NCBI GenBank assembly: GCA_009193035.1
Contig: SWDT01000006.1
Coordinates: 186,001 to 250,000, forward strand
DNA length: 64,000 bases
From: Halicephalobus mephisto
Lineage: Eukaryota > Nematoda > Chromadorea > Rhabditida > Panagrolaimidae
Reading direction: 5' to 3'
Position 1 is the stretch's first letter, and each line of letters opens with the position of its first letter. Positions 44,372 through 54,328 of the stretch are shown here, in pieces. The position numbers were made by a program, and so were the translations under genes. The notes under the pieces are model-generated. The model was not told where the DNA came from. It did no database searches and saw nothing but the letters and a program-made list of their open reading frames with translations.

Positions 44372-45298
44372 TTACTGTCGATGGACAAAGACAGAGGAAC
44401 GAGGAGGGCAGGGACAGTAAGCAGCATCGGGTCCTGGGAGACCGGGATGTCCGCGTTCTCCAGGTAGTCCATCTGAGCCGGGGATTCCGGGATTTCCTGG
44501 ACGTCCTGGAGGACCCTGGATGCCGGGAATTCCTTCCGAACCTGATGAACCAGGTTTGCCAGGCCTTCCAGCAGAACCAGCGTTCCCATTGGGTCCTCTG
44601 GGTCCAGGAGAGCCGATTCCACGGATTCCGTTTCTTCCTGCAGGTCCTGGTTCCCCACGATCTCCAGGCAAACCAGGGCGTCCGACATCACCAATTCCTT
44701 GAGGACCAGGGGGTCCTGGTGTCTCGCGAATACCAGGAGAACCGGGATATCCTTCTGGACCAGGAGATCCAGGAGGTCCATCGGGGCCAGGGGGTCCAGG
44801 GGACCGGCGGGCACTGAAAAAGAAGTGGTAAGGAGGACGGGAGGGGTGACTGACCTTGATGCAGGAGGTGTCGAGAGGGGGGCAGGTGACGGGGGCGTAG
44901 GTGACGTGTTTGTCGTCGCCACGAGGCCCCTTCTCGCCGGGCGTCCCGGGGACACCGGGTTGTCCGGGAGGACCAGGGGGGCCGGGGGGACACCGCGGCT
45001 TGACCGGCTCGCACTGACACCAGGAGGGCAGCCCTGAGAAGTTCTGTCTCTTCCGTCTGAACACGGACTCGAAGGGGTTCTCTCGGGGTCTGGACGGCGG
45101 GGTCACCGACATCTGCACCTCCATCAGCTCAGTCCATGCCGAGTCCGTCTCCATCCGGAACACCTTCACTCCATCCTCCACCTCAACCACTGTCTCATTT
45201 ATCGTCTCGTAGATCCCGGGGATGACAATAAGGCAACTGAACAAAGCCAAAGCAGAGCAGGAGGAAGCGAAACCAACAAGGACTTTGATTTCTGACAT
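44372..45298 (-). CDS. Cuticle collagen, recent partial twin of the 38.2-kb gene; frame depends on intron retention
   Basis: The start at 45298 follows a TATA box by about 33 nt. Residues 1-25 differ from the twin, but from VIPGIYET onwards exon 1 (45298-44855) is almost identical, including the RRKRQ site and the whole 41-nt intron (44854-44814). Exon 2 then loses one C in each of two C runs relative to the twin, so normal splicing puts the Gly-X-Y domain out of frame. Reading straight through the intron is open and in frame, giving 308 aa with a 13-residue insert (starting [13 protein letters not shown]). After about residue 175 the Gly-X-Y part is unrelated in detail to the twin and ends CPCPPRSSVFVHRQ. 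Sequencing error at C runs, true intron retention, or a broken gene are the three readings. Confidence 0.78.
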   Translation of the reverse strand: MSEIKVLVGFASSCSALALFSCLIVIPGIYETINETVVEVEDGVKVFRMETDSAWTELMEVQMSVTPPSRPRENPFESVFRRKRQNFSGLPSWCQCEPVKPRCPPGPPGPPGQPGVPGTPGEKGPRGDDKHVTYAPVTCPPLDTSCIKVSHPSRPPYHFFFSARRSPGPPGPDGPPGSPGPEGYPGSPGIRETPGPPGPQGIGDVGRPGLPGDRGEPGPAGRNGIRGIGSPGPRGPNGNAGSAGRPGKPGSSGSEGIPGIQGPPGRPGNPGIPGSDGLPGERGHPGLPGPDAAYCPCPPRSSVFVHRQ

Positions 45299-47548
45299 GA
45301 TGCCACTGGATATCTGGACAAGTTCCGTTATATTTATAGAGCGGAAAGAAGGAGGAAGAATTCGTCCTCCCAACTGCTTTCGGTGATCGTTTTCAGCCAA
45401 AAACGATCAAAATCAGTCCATTTGAGTGACTGAATGAATCAAGTTAAAAAATATGAATTATCGTTAATATAAAAGATTTGGACAAAGCTCATTATGAATC
45501 AATTAGATATTTTTTAGAGAAACTTGTTTCGGCCCATTTTTGGCAAAAACACTGAAGATCAAAGGAACAACGAATATTTAGTTCAACAGCTCTGGAAAAA
45601 TAGAAAATTAGATCCAGGTAGCTGCTGTAATAATAAAAAACATAAACTACATTATTCTAAAAATTAGAAGTAAAAAGTAGCACACAATGATCTTAATACC
45701 AATTTTTGAGATTCTGTAGAAAACTACATTAATCCCGGACTGTTTTTCCAGTAGTTTTCAGTTGATTTTAGAAGGTTTGAGAATCCTCTGCTGGATGATG
45801 GAAAGTCGTAGAAGTTTTCATGAAATTCTCAAAGGTCCGAGAAAATTCTATTAGATTCTGGAAGCTTCTAAGGAACTTTTGAAATTTCTGTGAAATTCTA
45901 GAGTTCTGAATGCATTTATCAATTTTTAGTAATTTTTGCGATTTTCTAAAAAGATCTAGAAGCCTCTACGACGTCCTAGAAGAATTCAGAAGCCTCCACC
46001 AGAGTTGAAAATGTCCAGAAGCTTCCAGGAGAATCTGGAAACTTTTATAAAGTTCTAGAGTCCTAAATTCATCTATTTATTTCCAGAAATTTCCATAATA
46101 TTCCGAAAAAATCTAAAAACCTTAATGAAGTTCTGTAACTTCAAACCTTTTTAACGAATTCTGAAAACTTCCGTGAAATTCTACGTACTGGAAATAGTGC
46201 ATTGAATAAATCTACTTAATTCAATTTGATTTTCGAAGAATTTCCAGCTGATCAGAAATGAAACTGCTCTGGAAATTTTCTCTTTTCTCGATCCCTCTAT
46301 CCGTTTCTAGTTTCATCAAGACACCGGGAAAATGGCAAACCAGGCCGAAACGAAAACCCCCAACATGGTCTCGGACCCTGGCTCATATCAATTGGACGAC
46401 CGTTAGCAAAACTGATTCAGATCCATCCATTTTCTGAAATTTGACTCAAACGATTTCTGCAGATGGGATGATTTTGGATTTTATCGATCATGACTGGATC
46501 ATAAAAAAGAAAAATGATTTTATCAAATTTGAAAAGTGAGAAAATTTTGATCCTAATCCTCAAAACCAGTGGACCCAACGTTGTGTGGATTTTTTAAAAA
46601 TAAGTTTTAAAGTTCAAAGAACAGTGCAGATTTTATTCATAAATCATTCTTGTGGACACAAAAAAGTGTGTTTAGAATCTATAAACAACAAAATATCTGC
46701 TAGGCACGAAATGTATGAAAACATTTAATTTATTCAAAATTAAGCAGTTTTAAAATATTTTATATGAAATCTTATTTTATATCTGATATCATAAAAAGCG
46801 GAAATAAGTGTTGTTACGAAATTGTCCCGACGCGAATATCAGGGATCTCATTAAAACTACAGTAACCTGCATATTGATTTTATGGGATAGTTGCTTCGTA
46901 ATTGTCATCATACAATCGAAGACGGACTCCGTTGGGCATATTGTAAATCGTATAAATCTGTTTTTTGTTTTTCGCAATCTATATAAGTTAAATTTTTATA
47001 AATTTCTCAATCATTATGGACTATAGTTGTTTTTGTGCAGATAAAACAGATTTTCCGTCCAGTGAAGTCGAATTTGAAGCGATTCTTGACATAGCCGTAC
47101 TTCGTTGGATCAATATTGGAGTTACAAGATGTTTTTCTACAATCTGAATTTCTCGATGAAATTCTATCAGAATATATTTCTTCAGCAAAAATATTTATAA
47201 AACACCAAACTGAGGAGATGAAAGAAACATGGAGATAAAACTAATCTCCCAGAAATCCTGTCTAATGAATCCATGCAAATTCAACTTTTTGTTTGCTTTT
47301 TTATCAGAAAAAAAATTAGAAACCACGATAGATTCATTTTCAAGTCATCGTTCTGCACTTCATCGAAGATAAAAGTACACTGAAAATCATTGTTGAATTG
47401 TGCAGGTTGCCCTTTGATCTGTCGAGCACAAACTACTAGTTGTCAATGGAATAAAAGTTGCCTGAGGCAATCCGTTGTCGTTGATGACATTGACAAGTGA
47501 CTCTGTCGGTCTTTGGTTTTATTTGCTTTGAGATTAGTTCCAGGAACA
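45299..47548. other. Intergenic region, 2.2 kb
   Basis: It contains the TATA box (45331-45338) and upstream region of the minus-strand collagen, a second field of the degenerate ttctggaa/gaaattct-type repeat (about 45720-46250), and one dispersed-repeat copy (about 46797-46930). No gene was seen. Confidence 0.5.
45331..45338 (-). promoter_or_regulatory. TATA box of the collagen gene at 44372-45298
   Basis: TATAAATA on the minus strand lies 33-40 nt upstream of the ATG at 45298, at the same spacing as in the twin gene although the promoters are otherwise diverged. Confidence 0.6.
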
Positions 47549-48763
47549 ATGGCGCTTCCACAGGAAGGTTGGAATTAATTTGAATTTCATTAATTTTAAT
47601 TAATAATTAATTTCAGAAATCGATGCTAGACTGAAGAAAATCCAAGATGAATTCGCCCAAGTCTGGGCCACAGGAGATCCGGCAAAACTGGCCGAGCTGT
47701 ATCACCCCGAGGCCGTGATGGTCCAGGCCGGACAGAAATCCATTTACGGCAAGGAAGCCATCATCGAGACCTTTAAGCAGTTCTTGGCCAATCCTTCTGA
47801 ATTCTCAGTAAGTAATATAAAGTTGGGATATTTGAATTATTAAAATTCCATATAAGTGTTCGAAAAGGACTGATTCCTCGGTTTATTTCGAGCCTTCCTG
47901 TCTCAAACTTGGGTACTTGAACCTGTTGCATATGTTGGTCCGAGCGGCCCGCGTACAGATAAGAAAGGTCGATTTGTAGAAAAAGTTTATCTAACAAATG
48001 CCTAAGGCACAATACAAAAATACTGTGTCAGACTCGACACACGCCACAAACACAATAACAATTTCCGCCAAGAGGAACTGTATATTCCCTTGTCGATGCT
48101 CAAAGAATCCGCTCAGGACCAGGTGTTTCCTGTCGATGCTCAGGGAATCCGCTCGGGACCAAGCGCTTCCTGTTGGTTTCGTTTCCTTCTAAGGATGGGG
48201 TGCTCGATCCAACAAAACCGATTATAATAAACATGATATAAAGTACAAAAACAGTATACTCAATAAGATTTTGTTAAAACTGTTAGCAGTCTCTCTGGAT
48301 CGATGGGGTTATCGCCATTCCGATCGGGAATCTCCCCTGATCCAGTAGGAGCTTCTGAATCTTTTTAGAATCTCGTGGAAATTTCGGAATTTCCCAAAAA
48401 GGGTCGAAAATTCATATCTAGAAATCCATGGAATATTTATTTCAAGTGTTTATAACAACATGATTTTTATCAAAATCTTCCGGATTTGGAAACAAAAGTT
48501 TTATTAATTATTGATGTTTCACGCTTTTATTTTTGAGACATATTTGAAGCAAATTCTTCCTCTAAAATAATTGACAAACATAGTCCGTCATTAACTTGCA
48601 GGTTGTCATCGACAAGAATCTGGAAGCCGGCGGAGGGGAGTACCTGATCCAAAGAGGCCGTTTTATCATAAGCGGACAGCAGAGTGAATTTCCTTACGAG
48701 CAAATTTTCAAGCGACAAGAAAACGGCTCGTATCTTATTTACCACGACGAATTTCATCTTTGA
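47549..48763 (+). CDS. NTF2-like fold protein (SnoaL/DUF4440 type)
   Basis: Three exons (47549-47567, 47617-47807, 48602-48763) give 123 aa, the usual size for a single NTF2-like domain. The pattern is typical: an N-terminal helix (EIDARLKKIQDEFAQVWATG), a DPAKLAELYHPEAVMVQAG strand-turn, then GKEAIIETFKQFL, and after the intron two long strands with GEYLIQRGRF and SYLIYHDEFHL. These domains form cone-shaped pockets used by enzymes or ligand binders; the ligand here is not predictable. There is no signal peptide. The second intron (794 bp) contains a 2 x 40 bp tandem repeat at 48091-48170. The stop codon is only 38 nt before the BTB gene start. A decayed copy of the last exon lies at about 51010-51165. 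Confidence 0.82.
48091..48170. repeat. Tandem duplication, 2 x 40 bp, in an intron
   Basis: Both units start tgtcgatgctca and share gaatccgctc and ggacca with few differences. Confidence 0.85.
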
Positions 48764-48801
48764 TTGTCCCTGTATTGATTCTGTCGATTTTTATTTGTAA
48801 A
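48764..48801 (+). promoter_or_regulatory. Conserved 38-nt leader before the first BTB gene
   Basis: The 38 nt between the NTF2-like stop and the BTB start contain no AG, so no splice acceptor can lie here. The same leader precedes the second BTB gene (51161-51198; 33 of 38 bases identical) and, more diverged, the third (about 52699-52736). All three keep gatttttatt-like sequence just before the ATG. Confidence 0.6.
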
Positions 48802-50068
48802 ATGTCTAGTTTACTAAGTAATATCCAAGTTATTTTCGATAAATTTATTGTAACTGAAGTTTACACGAAAAACGTTACTTTTACTCATGAAGATGAAAGT
48901 TACGAAGCTACTGTGAGTTTCGACATCGGAGAAGGCTTCGTAGAGGTGAAAACATCGCCTGTAATTCCGGTCGATTTAAGTTGTTCTTTGTCTTTTCTGA
49001 AGCGGTCTGAAGGCGACAAATATGAAACCCTGTTTACAGACAGTAATTTTTAATTTCGAAAGTAATCTATTTTTAATTTTTTCAGGAACTACTATTATTA
49101 ACAGCAAAAATAAAAAATATACGATCTCACGATCAAAAGATCAACTAAAAGATTTCATAATCGATAATTGTGTAATTTTAAAATTCAAAATGAAAGTCAA
49201 ATCTTGCTTTAAAATTTCGAGGACGTTCCACAATCGAGTAATTCAGTTCCTCGAAACCGAAGAATGGTCGGATTTCAAAATTGTCGCAGAGAAACAGGAA
49301 TTCAAAGTCCACAAGATGGCCTTAATCATTCAGTCGAGATTCTTTGCGAATTACTTCAAAGAATCACAAAATTTTGAGAGCAAGTCTTTTGAAATCAAAG
49401 ATTACAATTCTGAAGTTGTCAGAATCGCCTTACTCTTCATGTACACGGAGTCCAGGGATTTTGGAAAGCACTGTGAAGCCCTATATCTCTTTTCAAAGAA
49501 GTACCAGATCCAGGATTTGTCTGTGAGTGACTATCTTTATCATAAGTAAATTATCATTAATATTCTGTTATAGCGAAGTTCCCAGGAGATTATGTCTAAT
49601 CAACTGACTGTGGAAACTGTCTGTTTGAAGTACAACTTTGCTGTTGCTCATCAAGCTGAAATGTTAAAACAGAGTTGTCTGAATTACATAGACACTCATA
49701 AAGAAGAACTTTCCACAGATGGCTATTACTCACAACTGGAGCCTGAAAGATGTCGAGAAATTCTCGCTTTTGTGACAAAACCTAAGAATGTTGTGGAACC
49801 GCGTGCGAGCCTATACGAATTCCCAGTTACAAAAAACAATGAATGGGAAAAGTCGTCTACGGCTTTTTCAAATATAGATCCTCATGTTAATACCTTAAAA
49901 TCCAACAAGGAACTAAATCTAGAAATTAAAAATGATAGCAATCAACAGAACGAGATAAACAACAAGAAAAACCGTCAGCCACAAAAGAACCATTCTGCTT
50001 TTGGTTTTGTTTTTCCGGCTGAAGTAAATTTCAATAATGTCATATCCAAACCTCCAAATAGTAATTAA
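48802..50068 (+). CDS. BTB/POZ protein with MATH-like N-terminal domain (copy 1)
   Basis: Three exons (48802-49042, 49086-49522, 49574-50068) give 390 aa. Residues 1 to about 150 are beta-rich and resemble a diverged MATH-type domain (FDKFIVTEVYTKNVTF, DLSCSLSFLKRSEG). Residues about 153-255 are a BTB domain with the hallmark WSDFKIVAEKQEFKVHKMAL and SRFFANYF. A BACK-like helical part follows (VCLKYNFAVAHQAEML, then LEPERCREIL), and the last 110 residues are a Lys/Asn/Gln-rich tail. MATH-BTB proteins are substrate adaptors for CUL-3 ubiquitin ligases and expand quickly in nematodes; that role is inferred from the family. Exons 1-2 total 678 nt, as in both paralogues. The frame extends 14 codons upstream of the ATG, but the ATG is the first after the conserved leader. 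Confidence 0.82.
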
Positions 50069-51198
50069 AATGTTTTCTTTCTTACCGTTGTTTTAGGCAT
50101 GTTCATTAAGAAATAAATTTGTTGCAAGGGAATATCCATCAGTAGAGTTTTGCAAGTACGAACCACGTGGGAAATTTGGAACATTTTTTTCAAAGATCTT
50201 CCTTCATTACACCAATGATAGTCCTCATTAGTCATCTTCAAGTCCTTACAGAAAGATTTGAAAATACTTTTATGGAATATTTGTCATTTAGTGATTTAAT
50301 ATTTTTCGAAAAATACTCCATTGTGTAATGTTAGGATTTTATGAAAGTCACTAAAATCTAACAAAGTAATCCGAAATCTCTTAGAATCTAGTGATAAGTG
50401 TTGCAATTTTCTAAAATCTAGCAGAAAATTTTGGAATTATAAAAAACCTCGAGTTTGGGAAATTTCCAGAAAAATTTAGAAATTCTGAAAATTCACGTTG
50501 AGAAAATTCCACAACATTTAATTCCAATTTTTGCATTAACGTGATTTTTCCAAAACCATCAGTTGGGATCTGAGGAGACTCCACGCAGGGAGCACTCCCT
50601 GATTAGGCGGTCTTAGCACGACTACCGTAACTCTTCGAGGTTCGTATTGTTCACAGGTGATCCGTAATTAATTACAACTAAGCGTAATTGAGCGCATTCG
50701 ATTATATTCATTTTTCTGCATAAATCTGAAAACGAAAATAGAGAGTTATGATCCCGTGTTCATTTTAGGTTTCATATGCCCAATGAGTATAATCGAGTGC
50801 GTTCAATTTCAAGTAATTACGGAGCACGTGTTGTTGCTTAATATATTTCTATGGAAGATTGTGACTTGTTCTGTGAAGACTCAAGTATATCTCTCCCTAT
50901 TCGTCGTACGCCAAGTCATAACAACACATAAGTTGAGAAGTGCAAACTTCGTTAATCAGTAGAATATTTCAGGTTTTATTTTAAACATCTAAAAACTTCT
51001 TTTCCAAGCAATTGATGGACATAATCATTTATTACTTTCCAAGTCGTCTTGTTAAGAATCCGGAAGCCAATGGAAGAGAATGCTTAATCTAAAACGATCG
51101 TTTTATCTCGACTGAATAGCAAGGTGAATGCATCCTTTATCACGACTAATTTCTTTCTGATTGTGCTTGTATCGATTCTGTCAATTTTTATTTATAAA
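50069..51198. other. Spacer with decayed upstream exon copy
   Basis: AATAAA at 50112-50117 fits polyadenylation of the first BTB gene. The middle is AT-rich with a 7-bp hairpin (cagggagcactccctg, about 50597-50612). The right end holds the NTF2-like exon remnant and the leader of the second BTB gene. Confidence 0.5.
51010..51165 (+). pseudogene. Decayed copy of the NTF2-like last exon
   Basis: It aligns with 48578-48763: aattga.g.acata, then tgttaagaatccggaagcc against tcgacaagaatctggaagcc, and cgttttatc near the middle. The acceptor tgcag has become ccaag, stops interrupt the frame and about 40 bp are deleted. The alignment continues without a break into the leader and start of the second BTB gene, showing that the duplicated block crossed the gene border. 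Confidence 0.75.
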
Positions 51199-52617
51199 AT
51201 GTCTAACATCTTGGGTAATACTCAAGTCATCTGTGGTAAATTCAAATTAAACGAAGTCGAAACAAGAAACATTGAGTTTCCTGTTGGAGTTTTTGGTGTA
51301 AGATTTTCCATTTTATTCAATCTGATTAAATTATTTAAATTTTTCTTACAGTGTCCTTTCACTGTCAATGTAGTGTTCAATCTCGAAGAATCCTTCATTG
51401 AAGTAAATTCCGACCAGTATTATGCAGATTTGAGCGGTAGCTTGTCAGTTCTGAAGTGGGCCGAGGACGGAAATCACGAAGTTCTGTGCAAATACAGTAA
51501 TATTTAATTTCAATTTAATTAATTTTCTGTTTTTTTTAGTAAAAACCGTGATTAATTGTGAAAATAAAAAATTCACCTTTCCACGATTGAAAGAATGCCT
51601 CAAAAACCACGTCAATGGTGATCCTGTGGCTCTAAAATTCAAACTGACTTTACTCTCTCCTAAGGTATCTACTATCCTCTCGCAGAAAATATCTGAAGTC
51701 ATTCAAGATGAAAAATGGTCCGACTTCAAGATCATCTCTGGGGATTCTGAATTCAAAGTCCACAAAATGGCCTTAATTGCCGGATCAAAGTTCTTTGTTG
51801 ACTACTTTCAAAAACCTGAAAATGCCAATGAAAAAAGTTTAGAAATCAAAGGCTACGATCCAGAAGTTGTTCAGCATGGTTTTCGTTTTATATACATAGA
51901 TTACATCAACTTTGGAGGGAACTGTGAAGACTTGTACTTGTTTTCACAAGAATACAAAATCGAAAAATTGTCCGTAAGTAATTCCGATTTACTGGACCAA
52001 ATATCCCAATTTATCTTTTCAGGATAGTGTTCAACAAAAAATGTCTAGTCAATTAACGCTGGAGAATGTTTGTTCGAAGTACAACTTTGCTGTACCCCAT
52101 AAGGCAGACATCCTAGCCGAAGCCTGTCTCCAGTTCATCAGGAAACACACCAACGAACTAGGTTCTGGGGAATTTTTCAACGACCTCGACGGTGACAGAT
52201 GTCTGGAAGTTTTAAAAGAGATTTCCAAAGCATACCCCCAGAGCAAAAGTAAGAAAAAAGAGTCAATACTGCCTTTTGTCGAAGGTTTATTTTTTCCAAA
52301 TTTCAGGTATTAACACATTCACTGCTTCCACTCCTTTCAAGTTCAATTCTCCTTCGAATACTTCCCAAAACCCCAATGTCCCGTAAGGTTAAAGATTCAT
52401 ATATGAGTCCATTCTGTAATTTAGGAAAACAACAAACAACTCCACTCCGGTGGCAACTCCCTCTAAACCTCCTACTACTTCTAGTGGCCCCAGTCCCGCT
52501 GGAAATCAGCCAGAAACCACTGTTGCCACTCCAAGTACTACATCCACTGTATCTTTCGACCTTTACAATTCAACTCCGTCTTCTAGACCACAATTATCCG
52601 CTAGAAAGAAGAATTAA
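51199..52617 (+). CDS. BTB/POZ protein with MATH-like N-terminal domain (copy 2)
   Basis: Six exons (51199-51297, 51352-51496, 51540-51973, 52023-52248, 52307-52382, 52425-52617) give 390 aa. The first three exons total 678 nt, the same as exons 1-2 of the two paralogues, so the 54-nt first intron is extra within an otherwise conserved layout. The N-terminal MATH-like part has GKFKLNEVETRNIEFPV and DLSGSLSVLKWAEDG. The BTB part has WSDFKIISGDSEFKVHKMAL and SKFFVDYF. The BACK-like helices have VCSKYNFAVPHKADIL and LDGDRCLEVL. The tail is different from both neighbours: Ser/Thr/Pro-rich, about 90 residues, coded by two further small exons and ending LSARKKN. It is probably a CUL-3 adaptor by family; tail divergence suggests separate partners or drift. 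Confidence 0.8.
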
Positions 52618-52736
52618 GTGCTCTCCATTGTCGGTCTACTGATAACGACTGCAACAATAATCGTTTTTGATTTATTTTTCTCTCTTTTAGGACTTATTGT
52701 CCTCCAATTTCATCGATTTTTCTATTGTATAAAATA

Positions 52737-54017
52737 ATGCTGCCATCTTCGAAAACCCATGTATTCAAGGAAAAAGTTCAAGTTAGTGAGGATTACAAAA
52801 CTCAAATCGAGTTCCCGCTGAGTCCTAACAAACTAAAAATCGACGTGACTGTCAAGTTCGAAGATCTTACAGTACTACTTGATTTCGACAAGGAATTACC
52901 CGAAGTCAGAATCAGTTTTTCGTTTTTGAAAAGAAATGGAACTAAGGACTTCGAGAACGTTCATCGGCACGGTAAAGATTTTTCAAAGTTGATTTCTAGT
53001 CCTTTTTAGAAGCCAGTTATTCGAAAACCAAATCCGTCATCCATCCATTCAACCTCACGAAATCGGAATTCCAGAACTCTTCGAACGACTTCGTTATCGA
53101 CAGCTGTACCATCATAGAACTTGCTATAACGATCGAATCCAAGGCCGTAATCTCCTCAGATTTGAAGAGGAAACTAACAAATGCCATCGAGAGAGGCCGC
53201 TTTTCCGACTTCAAGATCATCGTCGGAGAAGAGGAAATAGAAGTCCACAAACTCGTCCTGGCAGTTCAATCCAAGTTCTTCCGGGACTACTTTGAGAAAG
53301 AAGAAAACAGAAACAAGAAAACCTTCAAGATTCTCAACTACGGCGCCCCCGAGGTCAAGGAGGCCGTGGAGTTCATGTACACCGGGTGGACAGGGTTCCG
53401 GAGCAAGGCTTTATTCATTTTGTCCAAGGAATTTGGGATTCAAGAGTTGTCAGTGAGTGTTTTTGAAATAATGTCTAAAATCCCACAATATGAAAAAGTA
53501 CAGTAACCTTTGATTTTCGTGTTAAGATTTTGATCTAAAACAAGTTTTTTAATCATTTTTGCAGATGAAATGCCAAAAAGTCATGTCTAAACGGCTCTCC
53601 CTCCAGAACGTCTGTAAATGCTACAATTTTGCGGTTTCTCAGAAGGCAAACGTCCTGATCAAGTCCTGTCTCGAGTTCATCAAAGAACACAAGGAAAAAC
53701 TGGCCGTCGGCGGGTTCTTCAAGGACCTGGCGCCGGAGAGATGTGTCGAGGTCCTGACTTACACGTCCCAAACAGAATCCACTGAATCTAAACAGGAAGA
53801 TAATCTAGAAGAGCATCCTTCTGAATCCCCAGAAATCGAAAATTCAACAGAAACAAAAGAAATCGAAGCTTCAAAAGAAATCGAAAATTCAACAAAAACC
53901 GAAGAAATCGAAACTTCAACAAAAATCGAAGAAATTTCAGAAACTCTCACGGAAGAAGAAAAGCAACTCATAAGTACTTTTATTGCTTCCGAACACACTG
54001 ATAAAATCGTTGAATAG
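52737..54017 (+). CDS. BTB/POZ protein with MATH-like N-terminal domain (copy 3)
   Basis: Three exons (52737-52971, 53010-53452, 53565-54017) give 376 aa, exons 1-2 again totalling 678 nt. The MATH-like part has EDYKTQIEFPLSPNKL and VRISFSFLKRNG. The BTB part has FSDFKIIVGEEEIEVHKLVL and SKFFRDYF, followed by VKEAVEFMYTG, closer to textbook BTB than its neighbours. The BACK-like part has VCKCYNFAVSQKANVL and LAPERCVEVL. The tail is acidic with short internal repeats of (E/T)-IE-(N/T)ST-type units. Its start lies 120 bp after the copy 2 stop, with a TCTCTTTTAG acceptor at 52681-52690, suited to trans-splicing. Codons here are somewhat less AT-rich than in copy 1. Confidence 0.82.
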
Positions 54018-54328
54018 TAATTGTTTCTTAGATTTAGTAAACGTAATGAAATATAATATGTACTACACTATACGCAATTCTTGGCAAAGTGCCCGAAGCC
54101 ATCGAATCGCAAGTTCAGTTTTTGTAAGCCGTGTCCGTGCCCTTTCCACCTCGTTGTTTTCATTTTCCGCTGTATTGCTTTTCCTTTCCTTCGAATCTGA
54201 CTACTTTTCCCTTCGGACAGACAACATATAGGAAATATCACCATGGACTTTGGTTTTTAGTCGTGGTTTATTCCATCTTGTTAGTCGCGAATTGATTACC
54301 TTTTTTATCGATCTCTGTTTTAGGAACC
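54018..54328. other. Spacer between BTB copy 3 and PRPSAP
   Basis: These 311 bp end with a TCTGTTTTAG acceptor (about 54314-54323) five bases before the PRPSAP start. A short open frame here shows no family features. Confidence 0.45.
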
